This document shows positions 1 through 7,596 of a stretch of 64,000 bases of DNA, piece after piece. The DNA lies in contig CP136061.1 in the NCBI GenBank assembly GCA_032622095.1, forward strand, positions 10,493,287 through 10,557,286. The letters are read 5' to 3'. Numbering within the stretch: the first letter of the stretch is position 1; the number at the start of each line of letters is the position of its first letter. The notes beneath the pieces were generated by a model. That model saw only the letters and a program-made list of their open reading frames with translations. It had not been told where the DNA came from and ran no database searches. Source of the DNA: Siphonodentalium dalli. Its lineage: Eukaryota; Mollusca; Scaphopoda; Gadilida; Siphonodentaliidae. A program made the translations under genes and the position numbers.

Positions 1-273
1 AAATCAAAAAGTAGCAGAACTATAAGTTTGAATGCACACTACATGGTTTTATTTCAAAGCGTTCGAGATAAAAATCAAATAAAAGTTTTGGCTCATCAAA
101 TGCAAACCAATCATTTGAAACAAGCATACGAAGATGCAACTTCAATAAATCATGGATATATTTTAGTAGATTTTCATCCTAGAACAGAAAATTATTTGCG
201 AATTAGAACTGATATTTTCCATAAATGGTTGACAGCTAATGACCGAGGTCCTGTCATTTATTCAAAAGTATAA
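1..273 (+). CDS. Genome-packaging ATPase (FtsK/HerA, A32-like), C-terminal end
   Basis: The frame is open from the first base of the window to the stop ending at 273, so the gene begins upstream; the TTG at 28 is not a true start. The visible 90 residues carry the C-terminal signature of Polinton packaging ATPases: a SLNAHY segment, then a strand ending in the sensor-like R-D-K-x-Q-I motif (VRDKNQIKVLAHQM), then the GYILVDFHP strand and a terminal RIRTDIF. In the family this enzyme uses ATP to pump the genome into the capsid. The Walker A and B motifs lie outside the window. Next comes a 34-nt gap and the first core-like gene. Assignment rests on these motifs and on the neighbours. Confidence 0.85.
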   Translation, partial: KSKSSRTISLNAHYMVLFQSVRDKNQIKVLAHQMQTNHLKQAYEDATSINHGYILVDFHPRTENYLRIRTDIFHKWLTANDRGPVIYSKV

Positions 274-307
274 ATTCAGTTGTTGTTACTTTTTTCATTT
301 TAGAACC

Positions 308-895
308 ATGTCGTCCACCGAGATGTTTAGTCATGATGAACTGTCACAAATTATAAATTTCTTCACTTTTGCAGCTGAATTATTTCTTGAACATGATTGG
401 AAATTACCATCACAGACAAAAAAGTTTTTTCAGAGAAATAAAAATGTTCTTAAAAAAATCTCTGATCCATCAACTGATATGGAAACAAAACGCAAATTAA
501 TTTTACAACGAGGTGGTAGTGGGTTCCTTGGGGGAGTTTTAATTAGAAGTCTTTTGAAAAATTCATTTGAACAAACTGGTAGACAATCTAAAAGTAAATC
601 AAAGGTTTCTCCAAAACGTTCAAAGATTACACTGATGCAAACACAACAAAGGGGTAATCAAAAAGAATCTAAACGTAAAACAAAGCTTTCTCTAAATCAT
701 TCAAAGTTTACACCGATGCAAACTCAACAAAATCAACATTCTAAATTTACACCTATACCTTCTCAGCAGAACCCTCAACATCAACCGTTACAAAAAAAAC
801 CAGTTATTGATCTTGAATTTTCTAAATTTATGCCGTTGTCTGATCCATCGAAATCGGCATTCGAAGCTTTAGAATGGTTCAATCAGAAAAGATAA
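308..895 (+). CDS. Core-like protein with Q-x-GG-FL motif and K/Q-rich tail
   Basis: The 195-residue protein starts at the ATG at 308; the open frame continues upstream to 239, but that would overlap the ATPase gene and gives atypical sequence. Residues 1-60 are predicted helical with no recognised fold. Residues 61-82 hold a basic stretch followed by LILQRGGSGFLGG, resembling the region of the adenovirus pX/pVI-like proteins of Polintons and adintoviruses. The rest is low-complexity, rich in Lys, Gln and Ser, with repeated SK(F/I)T(P/L)MQTQQ-like segments at about residues 108-150. A DNA-binding or virion-core role is inferred from charge and context. The GG motif is near, but does not match, the adenain consensus (M/I/L)-x-G-G-x. 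The next gene carries a related motif, so these may be diverged paralogues. Confidence 0.7.
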   Translation: MSSTEMFSHDELSQIINFFTFAAELFLEHDWKLPSQTKKFFQRNKNVLKKISDPSTDMETKRKLILQRGGSGFLGGVLIRSLLKNSFEQTGRQSKSKSKVSPKRSKITLMQTQQRGNQKESKRKTKLSLNHSKFTPMQTQQNQHSKFTPIPSQQNPQHQPLQKKPVIDLEFSKFMPLSDPSKSAFEALEWFNQKR

Positions 896-951
896 AAGAT
901 GAAACATATAATTTTTCTGCTCATTTTGAGACAACTACTTAGACTGTGAAG

Positions 952-1314
952 ATGCCTTCAAAAACTAAGAGCCGGAAAGTACCGCTGATAAAAAAATATG
1001 GGGAGTTGATTGTTGCAATGAGTAAAGTTCCATCTGCATATAAAAAGAAAATGATCAACTATGCTCCGAAACAAGTGATGGATTGCATTTCAGAATGTTG
1101 TCAAAATCTTTTAAAAGGTAATGTAAAACTGAATGAAGCTCAGAACCGCAAGTTACATTCGAAGCGTAAACATATCAGATATCTTGCAGACAAGAACAAA
1201 CCTTTGCAACAAAAGAAGAAAATTTTGAATCAAAAAGGTGGCTTTTTACCATTATTATTTCTTGCTCCATTGATTGGCAAAACATTAGGTGCAGTTGTTA
1301 AAAATATTTTGTAA
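952..1314 (+). CDS. Polinton/adintovirus virion core protein X-like
   Basis: A 120-residue, strongly basic protein, taken from the ATG at 952 rather than a GTG six bases upstream. Residues 43-64 (DCISECCQNLLKGNV) and 66-90 (repeated basic residues, then ADKNKPLQQKKK) match the small basic protein widespread in Polintons. Residues 91-120 give ILNQKGGFLPLL followed by a hydrophobic, glycine-containing tail. This resembles adenovirus pX and the membrane-active segment of pVI in composition. The likely role is in virion core or maturation, possibly with cleavage by the protease at 6386-6859; that link is inference. It sits 56 nt after the previous gene and 20 nt before the next, consistent with co-transcription. 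Confidence 0.78.
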   Translation: MPSKTKSRKVPLIKKYGELIVAMSKVPSAYKKKMINYAPKQVMDCISECCQNLLKGNVKLNEAQNRKLHSKRKHIRYLADKNKPLQQKKKILNQKGGFLPLLFLAPLIGKTLGAVVKNIL

Positions 1315-1334
1315 AAAATAAATCTCAAATAAAT

Positions 1335-2054
1335 ATGAAGAAAATGGTTATTGTACCATTCAGAATGTTGGAAGATTTCAAACAATGGAAAATGTCAGAA
1401 ATGAATAAACCTCAATTACCTCCTGATCCTGCAATTTCAAATGTTTCAGATTCTTACAAAGAATTGAAATCAGTTTATGATAAAAATATTTCTGAATCAG
1501 AAAAGGCACAGTTATTTGGAGAAAATTTGTACAAATTGAAAACTTCACAAAAATCTTTAAATTCAAAATTCAGTTTACCTGAACAAAAGTTATCTGAAAA
1601 CTTTGGGAACATGAGTGAACATATATTGGAAAGTGTTCCATCTAAACTTCGTGGTAAAGCACAACAAATTTTAACATTGTTGTCAACTAATCCTAAACTT
1701 AGATGGGATGATCGTGGACAATTAATTTATGGAACAGAAACAGTTACTGGATCAAATATAATTGATTTGATAAACGATGTTGTTCGTCACCGAAAAGGTT
1801 TTGACCCAGTTGGTTATGAAACATTCCTACGTGGATTGGGGGAACTTAATGTACCACAAGATTATGTAGGTAACAGGAATCGATGGTTGTGGATACAAAG
1901 ACATTTAAAAGGTCACACTGGTGATGAGTTTCATACACCTCATGCAACTCCTAGCAGTGGCAAGTCAAGAAAACGTTCAGTTGATATTTTCACACCTCAA
2001 AGTTTTCCTAAAACCAGAAAATCTATTTTGAAAGAATGGTCCCCACTTACATAA
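1335..2054 (+). CDS. Conserved Polinton protein of unknown function
   Basis: A 239-residue protein from the ATG at 1335. The N-terminal third begins with the hydrophobic MVIVPF motif, then a Pro-rich linker (LPPDPA) and helical, charged sequence. Residues 100-180 form the best conserved part: a helix with AQQILTLLSTNP, then W-x-x-x-G-Q-L, T-G-S-N-I-I-D-L, a P-V-G-Y-x-x-F-L-R-G-L segment and LNVPQDYVGN. I recognise this pattern from uncharacterised proteins of other invertebrate Polintons; a link to a named gene such as PY would be a guess. The C-terminal 40 residues are basic with many Ser and Pro and are probably disordered. The last 19 nt overlap the integrase gene in another frame. Confidence 0.75.
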   Translation: MKKMVIVPFRMLEDFKQWKMSEMNKPQLPPDPAISNVSDSYKELKSVYDKNISESEKAQLFGENLYKLKTSQKSLNSKFSLPEQKLSENFGNMSEHILESVPSKLRGKAQQILTLLSTNPKLRWDDRGQLIYGTETVTGSNIIDLINDVVRHRKGFDPVGYETFLRGLGELNVPQDYVGNRNRWLWIQRHLKGHTGDEFHTPHATPSSGKSRKRSVDIFTPQSFPKTRKSILKEWSPLT

Positions 2055-3130
2055 AATTTGACAAACTTCTAACTGAAATTTACTACAATCCAAAAGAAGT
2101 TGGTGGTTTCAGTGGAGCAAATCAACTTTTTAAAAATGCAAAAGAAACAAATAACAAAATTAAACTTTCAGATGTTAAAAAATGGTTACAATGGCAAAAA
2201 ACATATACTTTGCACAAACCAATTGTTCGGAAATTTCGCAGACGTAAAACTATTGTTGCAGGAATTGATATTCAGTGGCAAGCTGATCTGGCAGATTTGC
2301 AAACTTTGCAAAAGCACAATGACAAATACAGATATTTACTTTGTGTTATTGATGTGTTCTCAAAATTTGCATGGGTTGAAAAAATTAAAGACAAAACTGG
2401 TAAAACTTTAGTTAAAACATTTCAGAAAATTCTCAAATCATCAAAACGAAAACCAGCTTCATTTCAATCTGACAAAGGTTCCGAATTCAAAAATAAATTA
2501 TTTTTACAATTTTTGAAATCTAAGAAAATTCATTTTTTCACAACAGAGAATCCAGAGACAAAGGCAAGTATAGTTGAACGTTTTCAACGGACATTGAAAA
2601 CAAAGATGTGGAAATATTTTACACATAATCAAACTTTGAAATACGTTGATGTTTTGCACGATTTTGTGAATTCTTACAACAAAAGTTTTCATAGAAGTAT
2701 TAAGATGGCACCAGTTTTAGTAACTCGAAAAAATGAAATTGAAGTTTCCAGAAATCTTTATGGAAAGTTAAAAACGAAAAAAGATAAGATGTTGAAAGTT
2801 GGAGATTTTGTTAGAATAAATAAAACAAAGAGAACTTTTGATAAAGGATATCTTCCAAATTGGACAAAAGAAATTTTCAAAATTAGTAGAGTTTGTAAAA
2901 GTACACCATTAACTTACAAATTAGTAGATTTAGATGGTGAAAACATCGCAGGATCATTTTATGGTAAAGAAATTCAACATATAAAAGATAATAAAGTTTA
3001 CGAAATTGAATCAGTTGTTGGTAAACGTTCAAGAAAAGTTGCTGGTAAATCAGTTAGAGAAATTAAAGTTCATTGGGGTGGTTATCCTAAAAAATTTGAC
3101 AGTTGGATTCCTGCCACAAATTTGGTATAA
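2036..3130 (+). CDS. Retrovirus-type DDE integrase with C-terminal chromodomain
   Basis: The 364-residue protein would join the element's ends to target DNA. The rve catalytic core spans about residues 76-235, with the triad D84 (WQADLADLQ), D146 (QSDKGSEF) and E181 (KASIVERFQRTLK); 34 residues separate the last two. I see no N-terminal HHCC zinc motif. Residues about 265-315 fit the small beta-barrel DNA-binding region (KVGDFVRI). Residues 321-364 form a chromodomain-like end: YEIESVVGKR, then VHWGGYPKKFDSW. The start ATG lies inside the previous gene, a 19-nt overlap, and no later Met could give a full core. All catalytic residues are present. It sits between core and capsid genes, not at an element end. 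Confidence 0.95.
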   Translation: MVPTYIKFDKLLTEIYYNPKEVGGFSGANQLFKNAKETNNKIKLSDVKKWLQWQKTYTLHKPIVRKFRRRKTIVAGIDIQWQADLADLQTLQKHNDKYRYLLCVIDVFSKFAWVEKIKDKTGKTLVKTFQKILKSSKRKPASFQSDKGSEFKNKLFLQFLKSKKIHFFTTENPETKASIVERFQRTLKTKMWKYFTHNQTLKYVDVLHDFVNSYNKSFHRSIKMAPVLVTRKNEIEVSRNLYGKLKTKKDKMLKVGDFVRINKTKRTFDKGYLPNWTKEIFKISRVCKSTPLTYKLVDLDGENIAGSFYGKEIQHIKDNKVYEIESVVGKRSRKVAGKSVREIKVHWGGYPKKFDSWIPATNLV

Positions 3131-3140
3131 AACTTTTAAC

Positions 3141-3404
3141 ATGTCTCAAAATGGTTCAGTTGGTCTCGATGTTCCATCACAATTTCAAATCTGTGGAGAA
3201 AAAATTGCAAAAAATCAAGTAACATATTTTACACAAATTATTATAATTGTTGGTATAATCGCTACAGCAATTGTTCATTTAAGTTTACAAAGTGAAAATA
3301 ACGAACTGTGGTTAATTTTACTCAGTAGTTCTTTGGGGTACATTTTACCAACACCGCGTTTGAAATATTTGAAAAATCAGTCGGCAGAAATTTTGAAAGT
3401 ATGA
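3141..3404 (+). CDS. Small Polinton membrane protein, two transmembrane helices
   Basis: An 87-residue protein from the ATG at 3141; the frame is open further upstream but overlaps the integrase. A short polar N-terminus with the SQFQICGEKI motif is followed by a hydrophobic helix at about residues 28-49 (YFTQIIIIVGIIATAIVHL) and a second at 56-71 (LWLILLSSSLGYILP), then a TPRLKYL tail. I recognise this layout as a conserved small protein next to the penton gene in invertebrate Polintons; its function is unknown. A virion-membrane or host-membrane role is inference. The stop codon overlaps the next start by 4 nt (ATGA), so translation may be coupled or the two may use separate transcripts. 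Confidence 0.78.
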   Translation: MSQNGSVGLDVPSQFQICGEKIAKNQVTYFTQIIIIVGIIATAIVHLSLQSENNELWLILLSSSLGYILPTPRLKYLKNQSAEILKV

Positions 3405-4252
3405 ATCCTTTCTACATTACAATTCCGAGCGACAGTTCGATGGTAATGTATCCAAACAATACTCAATGTTGTTTTACTGTACAATTACCAAAACCAGTTC
3501 AAATTGATAAAGAAAAATGGGAAGTTGCATTAGCCGAACTGATAACACCTTCAGAAACATACAATGTTACAGGGGATTCGTGTAAATTCAATTTGATTAC
3601 AACTGATGCAATATTACTGTCTGTTCTTCAAAATCGTTTTGAAGAAAAGATATTTAAGAGACCTGATGGCGTTCATGCACTTGAAATACAGATACAAAAT
3701 GGTTCGTATACCTCTGCGACAGATTTAGTTGATACAATGCAAGATGTAATTGATGAAACACTTGGAGAAGCAATGCAAAACGAATACGGATTTCACATCG
3801 GGTACTCAAAAGGTACAAAACGTGTGAAAATTATTCGCAAGAGTTTAAGTAACACAAAACTAGGAATTGAATTACCACAATGTCTTTTGCACAAGTTGGG
3901 TTACAAAACTGAAAACGCTTCTGAAGATTTTTATTCAAATAATAGATTTCCGTTTGGTGTAGATTTGAATGTTGGTCATAATCTAATGTTTGTTTATTCT
4001 GATATTGCCGATTACACATTTGTTGGAAATGTTGAAGTACAAATTTTACGAGTTGTTTCTTTCAGAAGTAAAAGAGATATCGACGGATTACATGTAAAAC
4101 ATGAATTTTTAAATTTACATTATGTTCCAGTTTCAAAGTCATACTTTGACAAAATTAGTGTAAATATAAGTGGCGACACAGGAGAATCAATTCAGTTTAT
4201 CGGTGGTAAGTCTTTGGTGAAGCTACATTTCAGAAAACGAGAGGAGTTCTAA
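3401..4252 (+). CDS. Minor capsid protein (penton), single jelly roll
   Basis: A 283-residue protein. The N-terminus is the strongest signature: FYITIPSDSSMVMYPNNT, then a beta-strand FTVQL, a P-x-x-I-D-K-E-K-WEVALAELITP motif at about residues 41-57. This pattern marks the penton-type minor capsid protein of Polintons/adintoviruses, which occupies the capsid vertices. The middle alternates short strands and loops, including a GVHALEIQIQNGSYTS segment typical of the family, and the C-terminal part is strand-rich, as expected for a jelly roll. It begins within the previous stop and is followed after 5 nt by the pVI-like gene and then the hexon gene. No lesion is seen. Confidence 0.9.
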   Translation: MNPFYITIPSDSSMVMYPNNTQCCFTVQLPKPVQIDKEKWEVALAELITPSETYNVTGDSCKFNLITTDAILLSVLQNRFEEKIFKRPDGVHALEIQIQNGSYTSATDLVDTMQDVIDETLGEAMQNEYGFHIGYSKGTKRVKIIRKSLSNTKLGIELPQCLLHKLGYKTENASEDFYSNNRFPFGVDLNVGHNLMFVYSDIADYTFVGNVEVQILRVVSFRSKRDIDGLHVKHEFLNLHYVPVSKSYFDKISVNISGDTGESIQFIGGKSLVKLHFRKREEF

Positions 4253-4257
4253 AAACA

Positions 4258-4632
4258 ATGTTCCCCGTGTATAGAGGCGTACCACGGCAATATGGTAATG
4301 GTATTGGTTCAATTTTCAAATCAGTTATGAGATCTGCTATACCATTTCTAAAACCGCTTGGTCGGACAGCTTTACAACTTGCGAAAAAACACACTTTTGG
4401 TGTTGCAGATGAAATTATTAATCAAGGTAAAAGTCCGAAAGAAGCGTTGATGTCTGAAGGTAAAAAAGCTTTAAAATCTTTTGGCACACAAGCTAAAAAT
4501 CAAATTTTGAACTCGAGAAAAAAACCTAGAAAAAGAGTAGCGACTTCAAAAATGAATCATTCAGCTGTCAAACGCCGAAAAAGTCAGTCGAAAAATCATC
4601 CTAGCAGTCGAGCTCTTGATATTTTTGATTAA
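4258..4632 (+). CDS. pVI-like minor virion protein (amphipathic helix, basic tail)
   Basis: A 124-residue protein between penton and hexon genes, 5 nt and 2 nt from them. Residues 12-50 (YGNGIGSIFKSVMRSAIPFL onward) form a glycine-led amphipathic helix followed by LGRTALQLAKKHTFGVADEI. This architecture is common to a small Polinton protein and is similar to adenovirus protein VI, which links hexons to the core and disrupts membranes. Residues 55-70 are the segment GKSPKEALMSEGKKAL. The last 40 residues are very basic (RKKPRKR, KRRKSQSK), suggesting DNA contact. The similarity to pVI is structural reasoning; no homology search was possible. Confidence 0.72.
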   Translation: MFPVYRGVPRQYGNGIGSIFKSVMRSAIPFLKPLGRTALQLAKKHTFGVADEIINQGKSPKEALMSEGKKALKSFGTQAKNQILNSRKKPRKRVATSKMNHSAVKRRKSQSKNHPSSRALDIFD

Positions 4633-4634
4633 TC

Positions 4635-5939
4635 ATGGCACAAATGGTAAATGGATCATGCGAATGCAATAAATCGGAACTTGATATAACACATGTTCCA
4701 CCAACGGTGGCTACAATGTCAGAATCGCAGTGGATCGAAAATCATCCTATTGCACCGCTGAATAATTCTGCTCCGATAGAGTTTGTCATACCATCTCAAA
4801 CCGAAAAGTGGACAGATATTAATCAATCTTATCTTTATGTGAAATTCAAAATTACAAAAAAAGATGGAACTAATTTGGTAGCTGCTACGGAATTAGCACC
4901 TGTTAACAATTTCTTTCATAGCATGTTCAGCAGTATCGATGTTTACTTGAACAACAAATTGATAACTTCGAATTCTGACACTTACCCATACCGAGCATAT
5001 TTCGAAAATCTGTTGGGATACTCTCCAGAATATAAAGATAATCAATTAGCAAATTTAGAAATGTGGTATGGCGATACAGCAGAACAATTTGAAGAGAATA
5101 CCAAAGGTGGTGCCAATGCTGGATTAACTTCTAGAGAAAGTTTGATCGGTGGTAGTAAAATTGTTGAACTATGTGGACGCTTACACACTGATCTGTTTCT
5201 TCAAGAAAAATATTTACCAAATGGAATTGAAATTCGTATCAGATTAAACAGATCACCATCAAAATTTTGCCTCATTGGCGGCGAGGATGGACAAATTGTT
5301 TTCGAATCAGCAGTGTTCCATGTCAGAACAGTTAGTCTCTTTCCAGCGGTCTCAAATAAATTAAATCAAGAAATTGTCCAGTCAAAAATGAAAATACCTA
5401 TCAGACGAGTAGAAATAAAAACTTTCACAATTAGTACTGGACTTAGATCAAAAATTGAAGACCACTTATTTCAAGGACAATTACCAAAGAGAATTTTTAT
5501 TGCGTTGGTCGAAAATAAAGATATGAATGGAGATTTGGGTACCAATCCATTCCACTTCAAACATTTCAGTTTGAATAAATTGGAAGTTAGTCAAGACGGT
5601 CATACAATACATAACCGTCCATTTGAACCAAACTTCGCAACAAAACAATGTCTCAGATCATATTTATCTTTGTATCAATCTTTAGGAATGGTTGGTGTTA
5701 ACAAATCAATTGGCATTAATTTAAACGAATATATGAATGGTTATTGTTTGTGGGGTTTCGACTTGACACCGGACCAAGGAAGCGACGAGGGACATCTACA
5801 TCCTATAAAGACAGGGAACCTGCGTTTGGAGCTTCAGTTCTTGACAGCTCTCACTACAGCCGTCAACGTTTTGGTGTATGCTGAATTCGACAGTGAAATA
5901 GAGATCACAGCTTTGAGAGAAGTGCTTACTGACTATTAG
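4635..5939 (+). CDS. Major capsid protein (hexon), double jelly roll
   Basis: A 434-residue protein that would form the trimeric capsomers of the shell. Features matching the Polinton/adintovirus hexon include the N-terminal PIEFVIPSQTEKWTDINQSY segment with the first strand YLYVKFKI, then NNFFHSMFSSIDVYLNN, TYPYRAYFENLLGYS, a central LCGRLHTDLFLQEKYLPNG followed by basic strands, and the C-terminal GYCLWGFDLTPD and KTGNLRLELQF segments. Proteins of this family are often annotated as 'F54H12.2-like' in animal genomes. Length is near the family norm. Third-position G/C rises in the last 60 or so codons (from about 28% to about 50% by my hand count), continuing into the next genes. Confidence 0.93.
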   Translation: MAQMVNGSCECNKSELDITHVPPTVATMSESQWIENHPIAPLNNSAPIEFVIPSQTEKWTDINQSYLYVKFKITKKDGTNLVAATELAPVNNFFHSMFSSIDVYLNNKLITSNSDTYPYRAYFENLLGYSPEYKDNQLANLEMWYGDTAEQFEENTKGGANAGLTSRESLIGGSKIVELCGRLHTDLFLQEKYLPNGIEIRIRLNRSPSKFCLIGGEDGQIVFESAVFHVRTVSLFPAVSNKLNQEIVQSKMKIPIRRVEIKTFTISTGLRSKIEDHLFQGQLPKRIFIALVENKDMNGDLGTNPFHFKHFSLNKLEVSQDGHTIHNRPFEPNFATKQCLRSYLSLYQSLGMVGVNKSIGINLNEYMNGYCLWGFDLTPDQGSDEGHLHPIKTGNLRLELQFLTALTTAVNVLVYAEFDSEIEITALREVLTDY

Positions 5940-5940
5940 G

Positions 5941-6399
5941 ATGGAGCTCACAACACAGCTATGGAACTACTATGAAGAATACCGACGTTCACAACACGTT
6001 GCTCCGAGATTAAAACTGATCTTGGACACACTCAACAACGCTACGATTGAAGAACTACAAGAAATTATTCGCAAGGAAGTGTCAGCAAACTGTGAAGGAT
6101 GTAAAATAGAACATCCTAGTCAACGTGAACATGTTCTGTGTTTGTTCTCTACAACTGATGATTGGACAAACCAGTTTATCGACTTAGCACTGATTAAACT
6201 TGACATATACAATGTTATGGAAAGATGGTTCCCGAAGCTGATGGAGTTAAACCCACACTGCAAGGAGAAGTTCGAAGCATACCTTATGTGGGATCATCTG
6301 AGAAACAGTTTGGAGCTCAACCGCAAAAAAATCGATGCAGAGTGGACTCTGATGTGGTCACAGCGAGTCAAAGAGAATTACAACGATGCAGACAGCTGA
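5941..6399 (+). CDS. Polinton protein with CCHC-like motif, function unknown
   Basis: A 152-residue protein starting one base after the hexon stop. Residues 51-67 hold C-E-G-C-x3-H-P-S-Q-x2-H-x2-C, with C51, C54, H58, H64 and C67 available for a zinc ion. I recognise this C-x-x-C/HPSQ/H-x-x-C motif from uncharacterised Polinton proteins found near the protease. The remainder is helical and charged (YNVMERWFPKLMEL, AYLMWDHL). No enzyme motif is seen. Its last 14 nt overlap the protease gene. Position between hexon and protease suggests a structural or assembly role, but this is inference only. Confidence 0.75.
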   Translation: MELTTQLWNYYEEYRRSQHVAPRLKLILDTLNNATIEELQEIIRKEVSANCEGCKIEHPSQREHVLCLFSTTDDWTNQFIDLALIKLDIYNVMERWFPKLMELNPHCKEKFEAYLMWDHLRNSLELNRKKIDAEWTLMWSQRVKENYNDADS

Positions 6400-6859
6400 A
6401 CTTCAATATATTCTAGACAATTCCTGGTTGCGTAAACTTAACACATATGTTTGTGCTAGAGATCTGTTACCAGAGAAGAAACCACAACATATTCAAGCAT
6501 ATATTGTGAACACGCACTCATCGGATCAGCCAGGAGAACACTGGACCTTGATGTTATTCAAGGGAAGATCAGCTGTATACTTCGACTCATTTGGACTACC
6601 ACCACCGAGACGATATATGTTACCATTCATAAAAAGGAACTCATCAGCATGGACTATGAATACAACACGATATCAACATCGTGCGACAAATGTGTGTGGA
6701 TTATATTGTATATTCGCACTCCACCACATGATGAAAGGAAAGAGGATGAAAAGATTATTCAATTCTCGGGATTTCTTCAAGAATGACAGAACAATAGTTC
6801 GATGGTTTGGAAAGCACTATGGTCGATTATACAGAAAAGCAAATTTGCTGTTGAATTAA
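6386..6859 (+). CDS. Adenain-type cysteine protease (peptidase family C5)
   Basis: A 157-residue protease expected to cleave precursor capsid and core proteins during virion maturation. Catalytic residues can be assigned by comparison with adenovirus protease: H52 in GEHWTLM, D67 in VYFDSFG (Glu in adenovirus, Asp in many relatives), the oxyanion-hole Q97, and nucleophile C104 in NVCGLYCIFALHHM. Q and C are 7 residues apart, as in adenain. The protein is shorter than adenain (about 204 residues), which is usual for Polinton forms. Its start overlaps the previous gene by 14 nt. It is the last gene of the cluster, 262 nt before a polyA signal. Confidence 0.93.
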   Translation: MQTAELQYILDNSWLRKLNTYVCARDLLPEKKPQHIQAYIVNTHSSDQPGEHWTLMLFKGRSAVYFDSFGLPPPRRYMLPFIKRNSSAWTMNTTRYQHRATNVCGLYCIFALHHMMKGKRMKRLFNSRDFFKNDRTIVRWFGKHYGRLYRKANLLLN

Positions 6860-7314
6860 ACTTCACCAGGACATCGACGGCTGATATACATACAACGCAA
6901 AGAAGACGACGACCAGATGACAACGAATGTGTCAACAACTCCACAAAAATAGACTCTTTTGTTATTGATTCAGCGTAGGATGTTGTAGGATGTTGTAGGA
7001 TGTTCAATTAAGTTTCTTCAAATCTGAGACCTTGTTTTGTACATAAATTATTGTTCTTTGTTAATATTATTGATGTATAATAATATATTATTGTTCATTG
7101 TTCTTGTTCTTGTTTTTGAAAAATAAAATGATAAATTTCAACAAAATCGTTTTCACTGTAGGATCCCCACCAATTGATTCTGTTCGTGTCGATGTGTCAT
7201 CTCTGGTCAGAATTATACAAACTTTAAATTAGTAATGAAAAAAATGTCTAAGTCCATTTTCATTTTTTCGATCAGAAATGTCACATCAATGACAGGAACA
7301 TCTATCCTCAGGCT
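6860..7314. other. Non-coding segment after the Polinton protease
   Basis: No gene is supported here. It contains three direct copies of a 10-bp unit (TGTTGTAGGA-like, 6975-7004), an AT-rich stretch with TTGTTCTTGTTC repeats, and the polyA signal at 7122. The element's right inverted repeat should lie here or close by but cannot be recognised without the left end. Confidence 0.6.
7122..7127 (+). terminator. AATAAA polyadenylation signal
   Basis: A canonical AATAAA hexamer 262 nt after the protease stop and the first clear one after the last gene. It is a plausible shared 3' end for the late gene cluster; use is inferred, not shown. Confidence 0.5.
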
Positions 7315-7584
7315 GGGAACTATGGCCCAGTACCCCCCAGACATGGGCACTATGGCCCAGTACCCCCCAGACATGGGCACTATGGCCCAGTACCCCCCAG
7401 ACATGGGCACTATGGCCCAGTACCCCCCAGACATGGGCACTATGGCCCATGGGCCATAGTGCCCATGTCTGGGGGGTACTGGGCCATAGTGCCCATGTCT
7501 GGGGGGTACTGGGCCATAGTGCCCATGTCTGGGGGGTACTGGGCCATAGTGCCCATGTCTGGGGGGTACTGGGCCATAGTGCCC
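7315..7584. repeat. 270-bp palindrome made of 30-bp units
   Basis: Four and a half copies of a 30-bp unit (ACTATGGCCCAGTACCCCCC plus 10 more bases) run rightward from 7315, then the exact reverse complement runs from 7450 to 7584. The centre lies between 7449 and 7450 with no spacer. I find one mismatch, near the outer edge (GGGAAC against GTGCCC). Reading frames open on both strands are a by-product of a 30-bp unit without stops. Confidence 0.95.
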
Positions 7585-7596
7585 ACCATTACTACT

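Larger units (their letters stand above)
1..7130 (+). mobile_element. Polinton/adintovirus-type element, right-hand part
   Basis: Eleven plus-strand genes form one compact cluster running from the packaging ATPase to the adenain-type protease. The set (FtsK/HerA ATPase, DDE integrase, single and double jelly-roll capsid proteins, C5 protease) is the known diagnostic set of Polintons/adintoviruses. The protein-primed DNA polymerase B and the terminal inverted repeats are not seen; the left end lies outside the window and no right TIR could be identified. The right boundary is set loosely at the polyA signal. No frameshift or internal stop was found in any of the genes present, which suggests a recent or maintained copy. 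Confidence 0.93.

Noticed and set aside
239-307. Upstream extension of the first core-like gene to 239
   Set aside because: It overlaps the ATPase end and adds atypical Cys/Phe-rich residues; the ATG at 308 gives the better start.
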